From Xenophilus sp. E41 (GTDB lineage: Bacteria > Pseudomonadota > Gammaproteobacteria > Burkholderiales > Burkholderiaceae_C), in the NCBI RefSeq assembly GCF_003671765.1, contig NZ_QPIB01000007.1, positions 379,536-443,535 of the forward strand: DNA of 64,000 bases, written 5' to 3'. The stretch's first letter is position 1. Each line of letters opens with the position of its first letter. The translations under genes were made by a program, and so were the position numbers. The notes under the pieces were generated by a model. It made no database searches. It had not been told where the DNA came from and was given only the letters and a program-made list of their open reading frames with translations. Shown in pieces: positions 8,164-17,447 of the stretch.

Positions 8164-9675
8164 ATGATGTTCCAACCCGAGGGCAAGAAACTTCATGCAC
8201 GGCTGGTCGCCGGCGCGCTGGCCGTGGGGGCCCTGGCGGCCGTGCAGGCGCCGTTGACACCGGCCTTTGCGCAATCGGCGCCGCAGCCTGCGGCACCGAC
8301 GCGCACGTTGCCGGATTTCACCGACCTTGTGGACCAGGTGGGACCGTCCGTGGTCAACATCCGCACGGTGGAACGCGTGGCGCAGCGCGGCGGCAACGGC
8401 GAGATGGACGAGGAGATGCAGGAGTTCTTCCGCCGCTTCTTCGGCCAGCCCATTCCCGGCGTGCCGCGCCAGGGGCCGAGGCCCAACCGGCCGCAGCAGC
8501 CGCAGGAAGAGGAACGGCCGCGCGGCGTCGGCTCGGGCTTCATCCTCACGCCCGACGGCTACGTGATGACCAACGCGCACGTGGTCGAGGATGCGTCCGA
8601 GGTGCTGGTCACGCTGCCCGACAAGCGCGAGTTCAAGGCCAAGATCGTGGGGGCCGACAAGCGCACCGACGTTGCGGTGGTCAAGATCGAAGCCACCGGC
8701 CTGCCGGCGGTGAAGGTGGGCGACATCTCGCGCCTGCGGGTGGGCGAATGGGTGATGGCCATCGGCTCGCCCTTCGGCCTGGAGAACACCGTGACGGCCG
8801 GCATCGTGAGTGCCAAGCAGCGCGACACGGGCGACTACCTGCCCTTCATCCAGACCGACGTGGCCATCAACCCGGGCAACTCGGGCGGGCCGCTGATCAA
8901 CATGCGCGGCGAGGTGGTGGGCATCAACAGCCAGATCTATTCGCGCTCGGGCGGGTTCATGGGCATCTCGTTCTCGATCCCGATCGACGAGGCCATCCGA
9001 GTCAGCGACCAGCTGCGCACTTCGGGCCGCGTCTCGCGCGGGCGCATCGGCGTGCAGATCGACCAGGTCACGAAGGACGTGGCGGAATCGATCGGCCTGG
9101 GCAAGGCGCAGGGCGCGCTGGTGCGCGGCGTCGAGGCCGGCTCGCCGGGTGAGAAGGCCGGCGTGGAGGCGGGCGACATCATCGTGAAGTTCGACGGCCG
9201 CGCGATCGAGAAGCCCAGCGACCTGCCGCGCCTGGTCGGCAACACCAAGCCCGGGACCAAGAGCACCCTGACCGTGTTCCGTCGCGGGGCCACCAAGGAC
9301 CTCACGGTCACGGTCGCCGAACTGGAGCCGGACAAGCCGGCCCGCCCGGCCACGACCCGCGAAGAGCCCACGCCCAAGCCCTCGTCGGCCTCTGCGGCGG
9401 CCAAGGCGCTGGGCCTGCTCGTCAACGAGCTCAGCGATGCACAGAAGAAGGATCTGAAGCTGCGGGGCGGCGTGCGTGTGGAGGCCGCTTCCGAGGCCGC
9501 CGCGCGCGCCGGGCTGCGCGAGGGCGACGTCATCCTGGCGGTCGGCAACCTGGAGGTGGCGAACGTCAAGGAGTTCGATGCCGCCCTTGCCAAGGCCGAC
9601 AAGTCCAAGCCGATCAGCGTGCTGTTCCGGCGCGGCGAATGGGCCCAGTACGCGCTGATCCGGCCCACCCGCTGA
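8164..9675 (+). CDS. mucD: Periplasmic serine endoprotease, Do/DegP (MucD) family
   Basis: Quality-control protease and chaperone of the periplasm, 503 residues. The signal peptide ends at AFA near residue 36. The trypsin-like domain carries the triad His139 (TNAHVVED), Asp169 (RTDVAVVKIE) and Ser240 (NPGNSGGP). Two PDZ domains follow, about 285-375 and 405-500. A Q/P/E-rich linker of about 25 residues (100-120) forms the LA-loop region. Tandem ATGs at 8164 and 8167 are both possible. As last gene of the sigma-E module it degrades misfolded envelope proteins; an intrinsic terminator follows 20 bp after the stop. MucD and DegP are the same family; the mucABD-like order favours MucD. Confidence 0.95.
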   Translation: MMFQPEGKKLHARLVAGALAVGALAAVQAPLTPAFAQSAPQPAAPTRTLPDFTDLVDQVGPSVVNIRTVERVAQRGGNGEMDEEMQEFFRRFFGQPIPGVPRQGPRPNRPQQPQEEERPRGVGSGFILTPDGYVMTNAHVVEDASEVLVTLPDKREFKAKIVGADKRTDVAVVKIEATGLPAVKVGDISRLRVGEWVMAIGSPFGLENTVTAGIVSAKQRDTGDYLPFIQTDVAINPGNSGGPLINMRGEVVGINSQIYSRSGGFMGISFSIPIDEAIRVSDQLRTSGRVSRGRIGVQIDQVTKDVAESIGLGKAQGALVRGVEAGSPGEKAGVEAGDIIVKFDGRAIEKPSDLPRLVGNTKPGTKSTLTVFRRGATKDLTVTVAELEPDKPARPATTREEPTPKPSSASAAAKALGLLVNELSDAQKKDLKLRGGVRVEAASEAAARAGLREGDVILAVGNLEVANVKEFDAALAKADKSKPISVLFRRGEWAQYALIRPTR

Positions 9676-9695
9676 CAGCTTTGTGACGGTCAAGT

Positions 9696-9731
9696 GGCCC
9701 CACCCGCCAGTCGGGATTGGGGTCTTTTTTT
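9696..9731 (+). terminator. Intrinsic terminator after mucD
   Basis: Stem GGCCCCA (9696-9702) with TGGGGTC (9718-9724), extended by CCC/GGG around the loop, followed by seven T. It closes the rpoE-rseAB-mucD transcript. Confidence 0.85.
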
Positions 9732-9816
9732 AGCGACAGCGTCCGCGCGGACCGGCACGCTGGAGAAAATTTTGGCTCCGGGTCAGGCGGCAGAATTGTT
9801 TGCGACCACTAACTTA

Positions 9817-9847
9817 TTGCCGGGTTAATGACCAAATTCGATAGAAT
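9817..9847 (+). promoter_or_regulatory. Candidate sigma-70 promoter in the mucD-lepA gap
   Basis: TTGCCG (9817-9822) and TAGAAT (9842-9847) separated by 19 bp in an AT-richer stretch. The spacer is longer than the 17-bp optimum. It could drive lepA or a short RNA ending at the terminator at 10142. Confidence 0.4.
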
Positions 9848-10077
9848 GCGGGCCTGCCCGAGCCAGCTCGACGCATAAGCAGGTCACCGTGCGCCACGAT
9901 GCGGGATGTCCCTGTGCCGTGCACCGCCGCTCCACAGATCGCCCACAAGTTGTTCATCAAGTAGCCCACAGATGCTGTGGATAAGTTGTTTATAAAATCC
10001 ATGTTGCTGACCTGCAACGAGCATCGTGGCCCCTCCCTCGGCCTGTACGCGCCCCCTGTTTTGCCTACAATGAAGTT

Positions 10078-10142
10078 CCAACTACTGCAGTTGCCATTGC
10101 TTGTTGGTTCAGGGCGCGTCTCTCGAGGACGCGCCCTTTTTT
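10078..10142 (+). ncRNA. Possible small RNA or leader fragment upstream of lepA
   Basis: If TACAAT at 10066-10071 is a -10 element, transcription would start near 10078 and stop at the terminator about 65 bases later. No -35 of quality is seen (CTGTAC at the right distance), and no known RNA family is recognised. A longer RNA from the promoter at 9817-9847 is equally possible. Confidence 0.2.
10112..10142 (+). terminator. Strong intrinsic terminator just upstream of lepA
   Basis: Perfect 9-bp stem GGGCGCGTC (10112-10120) / GACGCGCCC (10128-10136), 7-base loop, six T. It lies only 55 bp before the lepA start, so it ends an RNA made in the gap rather than the mucD transcript, which already has a terminator. 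Confidence 0.85.
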
Positions 10143-10197
10143 CTTGTGCGCTTCCCTCTGTGCGCCAGCTATTTCAAGTACTTAAGCGTTCCCGTTG

Positions 10198-12009
10198 ATG
10201 AATCACATCAGAAATTTTTCGATCATTGCGCACATCGACCACGGGAAATCGACGCTGGCTGATCGCTTGATCCAACGCTGTGGTGGCCTCGCCGAACGCG
10301 AGATGGAAGCGCAGGTGCTCGACTCGATGGACATCGAGAAAGAGCGTGGGATAACCATCAAGGCACAGACCGCCGCGCTGCACTACAAGGCGCGCGACGG
10401 CCAGGTCTACAACCTCAATCTCATCGACACGCCGGGCCACGTCGACTTCTCGTACGAAGTCTCGCGCTCTCTCTCCGCCTGCGAGGGTGCGCTGCTCGTC
10501 GTCGATGCATCGCAGGGCGTGGAAGCGCAGACGGTGGCCAACTGCTACACCGCACTCGACCTCGGTGTGGAAGTGCTGCCGGTGCTCAACAAGATGGACC
10601 TGCCGCAGTCGGACCCCGACAACGCGAAGGCCGAGATCGAGGACGTGATCGGCATCGATGCGAGCGACGCGATCCCGTGCTCGGCCAAGACCGGCATGGG
10701 CGTGGACGAGATCCTCGAAGCCATCGTCGCCAAGGTGCCCGCGCCGCGCGGCAACCCGGATGCGGCGCTGCGCGCCATGATCATCGACAGCTGGTTCGAC
10801 CCCTACGTCGGCGTCGTGATGCTGGTGCGTGTCGTCGATGGCCGCCTGGCCAAGGGCGAGCGCATCAAGATGATGGCGACGGGCGCGAGCTACAACGCCG
10901 ACAACCTCGGCGTCTTCACGCCGGCGAACGAGCCGCGCGACGCGCTGGAGGCGGGCGAGGTGGGCTACATCATCGCCGGCATCAAGGAGCTGCAGGCCGC
11001 GAAGGTGGGCGACACCGTCACGCTGATCAAGGGCGGCACGGGCGGCGCGGCCTTCACCGCGACGGAGCCCCTGCCGGGCTTCAAGGAGATCCAGCCGCAG
11101 GTCTTCGCGGGCCTGTACCCGACCGAGGCGAGCGAATACGACCAGTTGCGCGACGCGCTGGAGAAGCTCAAGCTCAACGACGCCTCGCTGCACTACGAGC
11201 CCGAGGTGAGCCAGGCGCTGGGTTTCGGCTTCCGCTGCGGCTTCCTGGGCCTGCTGCACATGGAGATCGTGCAGGAGCGCCTGGAGCGCGAGTTCGACCA
11301 GGACCTCATCACCACCGCGCCGAGCGTGGTCTACCAGGTGATGAAGAACGACGGCGAGGTCATCATGGTCGAGAACCCCGCCAAGATGCCCGACGTGGGC
11401 AAGATGGCGGAGATCCGCGAGCCCATCGTCACCGTGCACCTGTACATGCCGCAGGAGTATGTCGGCGCCGTGATGACGCTGGCCAACCAGAAGCGCGGCG
11501 TGCAGATCAACATGGCCTACCACGGTCGCCAGGTCATGCTGACCTACGACATGCCACTGGGCGAGATCGTGCTGGACTTCTTCGACAAGCTGAAGTCGGT
11601 GAGCCGCGGCTACGCCTCGATGGACTACGAATTCAAGGAGTACCGGGCGTCCGACGTGGTGAAGGTCGACATCCTGCTCAACGGCGAGAAGGTCGACGCA
11701 CTGTCGATCATCGTGCACCGCACGCAGGCCCAGTTCCGCGGTCGGGCGGTGGTCAGCAAGATGCGCGAAATCATCAGCCGCCAGATGTTCGACGTCGCGA
11801 TCCAGGCCGCCATCGGCGCCAACATCATCGCGCGCGAGACCATCAAGGCGCTGCGCAAGAACGTGCTGGCAAAATGTTACGGTGGCGACATCACCCGCAA
11901 GCGCAAGCTGCTCGAGAAGCAGAAGGCGGGCAAGAAGCGCATGAAGCAGATCGGTTCGGTCGAGGTCCCGCAAGAGGCCTTCCTCGCCATCCTGCAGGTC
12001 GAAGAATAA
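10198..12009 (+). CDS. lepA: Translation elongation factor 4 (LepA)
   Basis: Ribosome-binding GTPase related to EF-G that acts in back-translocation or initiation. 603 residues from ATG 10198; a TTG one codon upstream is in frame but [19 protein letters not shown] is the family start. G1 is AHIDHGKS (residues 11-18), G3 DTPGHVDF and G4 NKMD. The C-terminal LepA-specific domain ([19 protein letters not shown]) is complete. Followed after 37 bp by lepB, the standard lepA-lepB pair that supplies the gene name. A terminator lies just upstream. Confidence 0.98.
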   Translation: MNHIRNFSIIAHIDHGKSTLADRLIQRCGGLAEREMEAQVLDSMDIEKERGITIKAQTAALHYKARDGQVYNLNLIDTPGHVDFSYEVSRSLSACEGALLVVDASQGVEAQTVANCYTALDLGVEVLPVLNKMDLPQSDPDNAKAEIEDVIGIDASDAIPCSAKTGMGVDEILEAIVAKVPAPRGNPDAALRAMIIDSWFDPYVGVVMLVRVVDGRLAKGERIKMMATGASYNADNLGVFTPANEPRDALEAGEVGYIIAGIKELQAAKVGDTVTLIKGGTGGAAFTATEPLPGFKEIQPQVFAGLYPTEASEYDQLRDALEKLKLNDASLHYEPEVSQALGFGFRCGFLGLLHMEIVQERLEREFDQDLITTAPSVVYQVMKNDGEVIMVENPAKMPDVGKMAEIREPIVTVHLYMPQEYVGAVMTLANQKRGVQINMAYHGRQVMLTYDMPLGEIVLDFFDKLKSVSRGYASMDYEFKEYRASDVVKVDILLNGEKVDALSIIVHRTQAQFRGRAVVSKMREIISRQMFDVAIQAAIGANIIARETIKALRKNVLAKCYGGDITRKRKLLEKQKAGKKRMKQIGSVEVPQEAFLAILQVEE

Positions 12010-12046
12010 GCGGCGGCCCGGCCCGCCAGAAGAAGAATTCCCAGCG

Positions 12047-13018
12047 ATGGCACTCCTGACTTCCCTGATCCTGGCCGCCTTCGTCGGCTATATCGGCGCC
12101 TGGTACACCGGCGCCGTGGAGGGCAACTTCGCCCTGCTGCTTCTGCTGGCGACCGTGGTCACCGGCGCGTACTGGCTGGTCGAGCGCTTCTATTTCCTGC
12201 CGCGCCGCCGGCGCGCCGCGGAGGCCTTCGAGACTTCCAGCGCGCAGCGGCGCGAGGCGCTGACTCAGCAGGGGATCACGCAGTTCGACCGCGAGGACAG
12301 CAAGGCGCGCGAGAAGATCCTGGCCCAGCCCTGGTGGCTGGACTGGACGGCCGGGCTGTTCCCGGTGATCCTGGTCGTGTTCCTGCTGCGCTCCTTCGTG
12401 GTGGAGCCCTTCAAGATCCCCTCGGGCTCGATGATGCCGACCCTGCTCACCGGCGACCTGATCCTGGTGAACAAGTTCACCTACGGGCTGCGGCTGCCGG
12501 TGGCCAACACCAAGGTGACCGACGGCACGCCGCCGGCGCGCGGCGACGTGATGGTCTTCCGCTACCCCCCCAAGCCCAGCATGGACTACATCAAGCGCGT
12601 GGTGGGCGTGCCCGGCGACGAGGTGGCCTACCTCAACAAGAAGCTCACCATCAACGGCCAGCCGGTCAGCAAGGTCGAGGTGCCCGACTACTTCGACGAC
12701 GAGGTGATGCGCTACTTCAAGCAGTACCGCGAGAACCTCGGAGGCAAGGAGCACCTGCTGCTCAACGACGACACGCGCCGCGCGGGCCTGTCCGATGCCG
12801 AGATCATGTCGTTCCCGAACCGTGAAAATTGTCGTTACAGTGTCGAGGGCGTGGTCTGCAAGGTGCCGCCCGGTCACTATTTCATGATGGGCGACAACCG
12901 CGACAACTCGCTCGATTCGCGCTATTGGGGCTTCGTTCCGGACCAGAACATCGTGGGCAAGGCCTTCTTCGTCTGGATGAACTTCGGCAACCTCAAGCGC
13001 ATCGGTCCATTTCAATAA
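12047..13018 (+). CDS. lepB: Signal peptidase I
   Basis: Cleaves Sec signal peptides at the outer face of the inner membrane. 323 residues. Two N-terminal hydrophobic segments (about 2-20 and 28-45) are followed by a third before the active site (about 103-119). The Ser-Lys dyad is Ser128 in IPSGSMMPTL and Lys183 in YIKRVVGVPGD. Box E, GDNRDNSLDSRYWG, is at 282-295. Its substrates here include RseB, MucD and several unknown exported proteins. The start has an AGAAGAA ribosome site. Confidence 0.97.
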   Translation: MALLTSLILAAFVGYIGAWYTGAVEGNFALLLLLATVVTGAYWLVERFYFLPRRRRAAEAFETSSAQRREALTQQGITQFDREDSKAREKILAQPWWLDWTAGLFPVILVVFLLRSFVVEPFKIPSGSMMPTLLTGDLILVNKFTYGLRLPVANTKVTDGTPPARGDVMVFRYPPKPSMDYIKRVVGVPGDEVAYLNKKLTINGQPVSKVEVPDYFDDEVMRYFKQYRENLGGKEHLLLNDDTRRAGLSDAEIMSFPNRENCRYSVEGVVCKVPPGHYFMMGDNRDNSLDSRYWGFVPDQNIVGKAFFVWMNFGNLKRIGPFQ

Positions 13019-13049
13019 CCCGTTGACCAGGGAAGAGGAAGAAGAGGGT

Positions 13050-13406
13050 ATGAGGGCAATGCAATCCAGGGCGCGCCAGCGCGGCATCTCGTTCATCGGC
13101 CTGCTGTTCGTGGCGGTCGTCTTCGTGTGCGTGGGCATCGTGGTGGCCAAGGTGGTGCCGACGGCGATCGAGTACCAGAGCATCCTCAAGGCCGCCAACA
13201 AGGCCAAGGAAGGCTCGACCGTGCCGGAAGTCCGCGCCATCTTCGATCGGGCCCAGGCGGTCGACTACTTCGACGCCATATCGGGCAAGGATCTCGACGT
13301 GCAGAAGGTGGGCGACAAGGTGGTCGTTTCCTTCGCATACGACAAGGAGATCCCGCTCTTCGGCCCCGCCTATCTGTTGATCAAGTACCGAGGCCAGTCC
13401 AACTGA
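13050..13406 (+). CDS. DUF4845 membrane protein
   Basis: 118 residues, one N-terminal transmembrane helix (about 13-33: [20 protein letters not shown]), then a small extracytoplasmic alpha/beta domain ([15 protein letters not shown] ... [10 protein letters not shown] ... [19 protein letters not shown]). This pattern and its place between lepB and rnc match DUF4845 of beta- and gammaproteobacteria; the function is unknown. The start is uncertain among TTG 13023, ATG 13050 and ATG 13059; GGAAGAAGAGGG upstream favours 13050 or 13059. The N-terminus resembles a type IV pilin-like leader only superficially, since the GFxxxE motif is missing. Confidence 0.8.
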   Translation: MRAMQSRARQRGISFIGLLFVAVVFVCVGIVVAKVVPTAIEYQSILKAANKAKEGSTVPEVRAIFDRAQAVDYFDAISGKDLDVQKVGDKVVVSFAYDKEIPLFGPAYLLIKYRGQSN

Positions 13407-13435
13407 GCCCGACCAGCCGCCAGCGCCCCGTCGAC

Positions 13436-14122
13436 GTGGCTCCCAGCGGGCTCGGGGCACTGCAGGCGCGCCTGCAGCACGCCTTCCGCGACGCTGGGCT
13501 GCTCCAGCGCGCACTGACGCACCGCAGCTTCTCGTCCGAGCACAACGAGCGCCTGGAATTCCTGGGCGACTCGGTGCTGAACCTGGCCGTCTCCCATCTG
13601 CTCTACACCCGCCTGGCCCAGTTGCCCGAGGGCGACCTCTCGCGCGTGCGGGCCAACCTCGTCAAGCAGGACACCCTGCACCGCATCGCCCTGCAGCTGG
13701 AACTGTCGCCGCTGCTGCGGCTGGGCGAGGGCGAGGCCCGATCGGGCGGTTCGGCGCGTCCTTCGATCCTGGCCGACGCGCTGGAGGCCGTGATCGGCGC
13801 CGTCTACCTGGACGCGGGCTACGGCGCGGCGCAGGCGCTCGTCGAACGCCTGTACGAGGCCGTGGAGATCAACCCGCGCATGGAGGCGGTCTCCAAGGAC
13901 CCGAAGACCGAATTGCAGGAATGGCTGCAGGGCCACAAAATGAAACTGCCCGCCTACCGCGTGGCCGGCACACTGGGTGCGGCGCACAAGCAGACCTTCG
14001 AGGTGGAGTGCGAAGTCGCCGAACTCGGCTTGGTCGCACGCGGCATCGGCGGTTCGCGCCGGGCCGGCGAGCAGGCCGCCGCTGCGGCGATGCTGCTCCA
14101 GCTGAAGGCCCGCGGCCGTTGA
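13436..14122 (+). CDS. rnc: Ribonuclease III
   Basis: Double-strand-specific endoribonuclease that processes rRNA precursors and structured mRNAs. From GTG 13436 it has 228 residues, close to the E. coli length. The signature [14 protein letters not shown] holds Glu38, Glu41 and Asp45; the second acidic pair is Asp114 and Glu117 in [15 protein letters not shown] double-stranded RNA-binding domain covers about residues 155-225. There is no ATG at the right place; CTG 13403 or GTG 13436 are the only candidates, so the start is tentative. It sits 29 bp after the DUF4845 gene and 8 bp before era; rnc-era-recO is a conserved operon. Confidence 0.93.
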   Translation: MAPSGLGALQARLQHAFRDAGLLQRALTHRSFSSEHNERLEFLGDSVLNLAVSHLLYTRLAQLPEGDLSRVRANLVKQDTLHRIALQLELSPLLRLGEGEARSGGSARPSILADALEAVIGAVYLDAGYGAAQALVERLYEAVEINPRMEAVSKDPKTELQEWLQGHKMKLPAYRVAGTLGAAHKQTFEVECEVAELGLVARGIGGSRRAGEQAAAAAMLLQLKARGR

Positions 14123-14130
14123 ACACATCC

Positions 14131-15162
14131 ATGACCACCGATCCCAATGCTATCGATTCCGTAGCGCCCCCCGCAGGCGCCACGGGCGTTCCCGCCCCAA
14201 ATGGCTCGCACATCCCGGGCGCGGGCGGCGTGCGGCGCTGCGGCCTCGTGGCCATCGTCGGCAAGCCCAACGTGGGCAAATCCACGCTCCTCAATGCGCT
14301 GGTGGGCCAGAAGATCAGCATCACCTCGCGCAAGGCCCAGACCACGCGTCACCGCATCACCGGCATCCGCACCGTGGCGACGCCGGACGGCGGCGGCGCA
14401 CAGTTCGTCTTCGTCGACACGCCGGGTTTCCAGACCCGCCACGCCAACGCCCTCAACCGCTCGCTGAACAAGACCGTGCTGGGCGCGGTGGCGGACGTCG
14501 ACCTGATCCTCTTCGTGGTCGAAGCGGGGCGCTTTGCGCCGGCCGACGCCAAGGTGCTGTCGCTGCTGGGCAAGAACATCCCGGTGCTGCTGGTTGCCAA
14601 CAAGCTCGACACCGTGCACCGCCGGGCCGACATCGCGCCCTGGCTGGCGCAGATGCAGGCCGACAACGCGGGCGAGGGCGCCGAGCGCTTCGCCGAGTTC
14701 GTGCCAATGTCGGCCAAGAACGCCAAGGACATCGAGCGGCTCATCGGCATCTGCGAGAAGTTCCTGCCCGAGCAGCCCTGGTGGTACGACGAGGACGAGC
14801 TGACCGACCGCAGCGAGAAGTTCCTCGCCAGCGAGACGGTGCGCGAAAAGCTGTTCCGGCTCACCGGCGACGAACTGCCCTACACCTCGACCGTGGTCAT
14901 CGACAAGTTCGAGGAAGAGCCGCCGCAGAAGAAGGGACAGAAGCGCCTGGTCAAGATCGCCGCCACCATCGTGGTCGAGCGTGACGGCCACAAGGCGATG
15001 GTGATCGGCGACAAGGGCGAGCGCATCAAGCGCATCGGCACCGAGACGCGCCAGGAGCTCGAAAAACTCATGGACGCCAAGGTGTTCATCGAACTGTGGG
15101 TCAAGGTGCGCTCCGGCTGGGCCGACGACGAGGCACGCGTCAAGTCCTTCGGCTATGAGTGA
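14131..15162 (+). CDS. era: GTPase Era
   Basis: Essential GTPase that binds the 3' end of 16S rRNA during 30S maturation. 343 residues, longer than the usual 300 because of a 35-residue Pro/Ala-rich N-terminal extension. G1 GKPNVGKS is at 44-51, G2 TTRH near 71-74, G3 DTPG at 96-99 and G4 NKLD further on. The KH domain includes [14 protein letters not shown]. The extension contains an R1 palindrome in frame (14149-14165, encoding AIDSVA), so either the extension was created by insertion or translation starts downstream. No better start with a ribosome site was found. Its stop overlaps the next ATG by 8 bp. Confidence 0.96.
   Translation: MTTDPNAIDSVAPPAGATGVPAPNGSHIPGAGGVRRCGLVAIVGKPNVGKSTLLNALVGQKISITSRKAQTTRHRITGIRTVATPDGGGAQFVFVDTPGFQTRHANALNRSLNKTVLGAVADVDLILFVVEAGRFAPADAKVLSLLGKNIPVLLVANKLDTVHRRADIAPWLAQMQADNAGEGAERFAEFVPMSAKNAKDIERLIGICEKFLPEQPWWYDEDELTDRSEKFLASETVREKLFRLTGDELPYTSTVVIDKFEEEPPQKKGQKRLVKIAATIVVERDGHKAMVIGDKGERIKRIGTETRQELEKLMDAKVFIELWVKVRSGWADDEARVKSFGYE
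14149..14165. repeat. R1 dispersed palindrome, copy 3 (5' end of era)
   Basis: GCTATCGATTCCGTAGC, left arm GCTAT, right arm GTAGC, 7-base gap, codons 7-12 of the annotated era frame. Confidence 0.8.
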
Positions 15163-15826
15163 ACCGGGCCGGCGCGCCGCCGGCCGCCTGCGGGTGCTGA
15201 TGCTTGCCGCCTGCCTGCTCGGCGGCGGCGCGGGCGCCCTGGCGCAGACGCCGCCCGCCGCGCCGACGCCGCTGCTGCTGCGCGCCGGCACCGAACAGCA
15301 TCTAATCATCGATGCCTCCGGCGACCCGCGCCTGCCGCACCTCTTTTCCGTCGAAGGCGATGCCGCCGCGCCGCAGCGGCGGCCGTGGGCCGTGTCGCTC
15401 AACGTCGCGCTCGAGGGCGCGGCGGAGCTCGACCGGCGGCTGGTGCAGGAACTGGCGCAGCGCCAGATGGCCGGGCAGGTGCTGCTGGAGGAATTCCGCC
15501 CCCCGCACGTCCCCCGCTGTACCGAGCTGCAGGTCGGCAGCCGCGTGCCCGTCGCGGTCGTGCAGGCTGTCGTTCGCGCGCTGCTGCCGCTGCCGCAGCG
15601 CTGGTCGGTGCAGATCGTGGAGGACGATGAATCCGGCACCGGCGAGTCGCAGCGCGTCTACATCGGCGGCATGGTGCAGCGGCCCTGCGCGCTGGCCTCG
15701 CCGTCCAGGCTGCGCGAACTGGCCGCGCCGGGCCTGAGCCTGCCCGAACTCCATCGCCTGCTGCGCACCATCAACGGCACCGTGCGGCAACATGCCGCCG
15801 CGGCGCAACCGCCGGGCGGAGCGTGA
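15155..15826 (+). CDS. Unknown exported protein between era and recO
   Basis: 223 residues, not recognised. The N-terminus (basic RRAAGRLR, hydrophobic [17 protein letters not shown], cleavage after residue 30) is a clear Sec signal peptide. The mature part is rich in Leu, Ala, Arg and Pro and has two cysteines (VPRCTEL and QRPCALA) that could form a disulfide. A predicted helical segment [25 protein letters not shown] is visible only as composition. The start overlaps the era stop by 8 bp and the stop lies 1 bp before the recO GTG, so it is embedded in a tightly packed operon. Codon use matches the neighbours, so it is a real gene. Confidence 0.75.
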   Translation: MSEPGRRAAGRLRVLMLAACLLGGGAGALAQTPPAAPTPLLLRAGTEQHLIIDASGDPRLPHLFSVEGDAAAPQRRPWAVSLNVALEGAAELDRRLVQELAQRQMAGQVLLEEFRPPHVPRCTELQVGSRVPVAVVQAVVRALLPLPQRWSVQIVEDDESGTGESQRVYIGGMVQRPCALASPSRLRELAAPGLSLPELHRLLRTINGTVRQHAAAAQPPGGA

Positions 15827-15827
15827 C

Positions 15828-16598
15828 GTGAAGCGTGGCGTCGTGCACGAGCCGGCCTTCGTGCTGCACCGCTACGACTGGAGCGAATCGAGCCTGATCC
15901 TCGAGACGCTGACCCGGCACCACGGCCGCATCGCGCTGGTCGCCAAGGGCGCCAAGCGGCCCAGCTCGAATTTCCGGCCCATCCTGCTGCCGCTGCAGCC
16001 GCTGCAGCTGAGCTATGGCGGCGACGCGGAGATCCGCACGCTCAAGGCCGCCGAGTGGATGGGCGGCCATGTGATGCCGACCGGCGAGGCCCTGCTGTCG
16101 GGCTACTACCTCAACGAGCTGCTGATCCGCCTGCTGGCGCGCGACGATGCGCATCCGGCGCTCTTCGACGCCTACGCCGCCACCGTGCGGGTGCTGGCCA
16201 CGGCACATGAAGCGGGCTCGCAGGCCAGCGTGCAGGCGTCGGCGCTGCGGGCCTTCGAACTGCTGCTGCTGCGCGAGGTGGGCCTGCTGCCCACGCTCGA
16301 CGCGCAGACCTCCACCCTCGCGCCGCTCGATGCCCGGCTCGCCTATGCGCTGGTCGCCGAAGCCGGCCTGCGCGAGGCGCAGGCCGGCGAGGCGTCGCTG
16401 AACGGCGCGGGCTGGTCCGTTCTGCAGCGCGCGCTCGACGACCCCGCGCCCTTCACCGCCACGTTGCGCGCGGTGGCCGAGCTGTCGGCGGGGGCCAACG
16501 CCTCGCTGCGCGGCCAGTTGCGCACCCTGCTCAACTACCATTGCGGCGTGTCCACGCTGCGCACGCGGCAGCTGATGCGGGAGCTGCAGAACCTCTGA
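15828..16598 (+). CDS. recO: DNA repair protein RecO
   Basis: Helps load RecA on SSB-coated single-stranded DNA in the RecFOR pathway. From GTG 15828 the protein has 256 residues, near the 240-250 of the family. The OB-fold domain starts with [36 protein letters not shown]. The helical C-domain has [16 protein letters not shown] and ends LLNYHCGV. The four-cysteine zinc site of some RecO proteins is not present. An ATG at 15792 would overlap the previous gene by 35 bp; GGCGGA before GTG 15828 supports the shorter form. Confidence 0.94.
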   Translation: MKRGVVHEPAFVLHRYDWSESSLILETLTRHHGRIALVAKGAKRPSSNFRPILLPLQPLQLSYGGDAEIRTLKAAEWMGGHVMPTGEALLSGYYLNELLIRLLARDDAHPALFDAYAATVRVLATAHEAGSQASVQASALRAFELLLLREVGLLPTLDAQTSTLAPLDARLAYALVAEAGLREAQAGEASLNGAGWSVLQRALDDPAPFTATLRAVAELSAGANASLRGQLRTLLNYHCGVSTLRTRQLMRELQNL

Positions 16599-16659
16599 GC
16601 CCCGCCGATGCCCGGCCTGGCGCGGCGCGTCCTGCCTCCGGGCGCATGAAAGTCTTGCC

Positions 16660-17436
16660 ATGAGTGCTTCTTCCTCCTCGCTCAACCGCACGGCCCTGTC
16701 GGTCAACCTGAACAAGGTGGCCCTGGTGCGAAACACGCGCCACCTCGGCATTCCCAGCGTGGTGTATGCCGCCGCGCTGTGCCTGGACGCCGGTGCCGAC
16801 GGCATCACCGTTCATCCGCGGCCTGACGGGCGCCACATCCGTGCGCAGGACGTGGCCGACCTGTCCGCGCTGCTGCGCCGCGACTGGCCGCAGGTCGAGT
16901 TCAACATCGAAGGCAACCCGTTCCAGAACCTGATGGACTTCGTGCGCGAGTTCCGCCCCCAGCAGGCCACCTTCGTCCCCGACAGCGAAGACCAGTTCAC
17001 CAGCGACCACGGCTGGCGCTTCCCGGACGATCTGGCGCGCCTCAAGCCCCTGGTGGCCGAGGCGCGTGCGCTCGGCGTGCGCGTCAGCCTGTTCATGGAC
17101 CCCGATGCCGACCAGATGGCGCAGGCAAGGGCCACCGGTGCCGACCGCGTCGAGCTATACACCGAGGGCTATGCGGCCTCGCGCGGCACTTCGCGCGCGG
17201 CCCAGGTGCTGGCCCGCTATGCCGAGGCGGCACGCGCCGCGCAGGACGTGGGTCTGCAGGTGAATGCGGGGCACGACCTGAGCCGCGACAACCTCACCGA
17301 CTTCCTGCGTGCGGTGCCCGGTGTGAAGGAGGTCTCGATCGGCCATGCCTTCATCGCCGATGCGCTGGAGCTGGGCTACGCCGCCACCACCCGCGACTAC
17401 CTGCGCTGCATCGACGATGCGGCGCGCATCGCCTGA
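16660..17436 (+). CDS. pdxJ: Pyridoxine 5'-phosphate synthase
   Basis: Joins 1-deoxyxylulose-5-phosphate to aminoacetone phosphate to form pyridoxine phosphate. 258 residues, TIM barrel. Active-site residues are visible: His52 in [12 protein letters not shown], Glu84 in EFNIEGNP and His205 in [11 protein letters not shown]; Glu166 in VELYTEGYA is also conserved. Its substrate DXP comes from Dxs, whose gene starts at 63496 in this window. It lies 61 bp after recO and 11 bp before acpS; pdxJ-acpS is a conserved pair. Confidence 0.97.
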   Translation: MSASSSSLNRTALSVNLNKVALVRNTRHLGIPSVVYAAALCLDAGADGITVHPRPDGRHIRAQDVADLSALLRRDWPQVEFNIEGNPFQNLMDFVREFRPQQATFVPDSEDQFTSDHGWRFPDDLARLKPLVAEARALGVRVSLFMDPDADQMAQARATGADRVELYTEGYAASRGTSRAAQVLARYAEAARAAQDVGLQVNAGHDLSRDNLTDFLRAVPGVKEVSIGHAFIADALELGYAATTRDYLRCIDDAARIA

Positions 17437-17447
17437 GGGCACACGCC

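Larger units (their letters stand above)
9732..10197 (+). other. Long non-coding gap before lepA
   Basis: About 465 bp with no convincing gene; short frames here lack ribosome sites and GC-rich third positions. It contains a promoter-like TTGCCG (9817-9822) and TAGAAT (9842-9847) with a 19-bp spacer, a perfect dyad CCACAG-ATG-CTGTGG (9966-9980) overlapping the DnaA-box-like TGTGGATAA (9976-9984), a second -10-like TACAAT (10066-10071) and a strong terminator at 10112-10142. A promoter followed by a terminator upstream of a gene suggests either a small RNA or an attenuated leader for lepA. Confidence 0.6.

Noticed and set aside
9966-9984. The DnaA-box-like site considered as a replication origin.
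   Set aside because: Only one clear box, no dnaA or dnaN gene nearby and no extended AT-rich unwinding region.
9977-10198. A 73-codon frame in the mucD-lepA gap.
   Set aside because: It spans a terminator hairpin, has no ribosome site and no coding bias.
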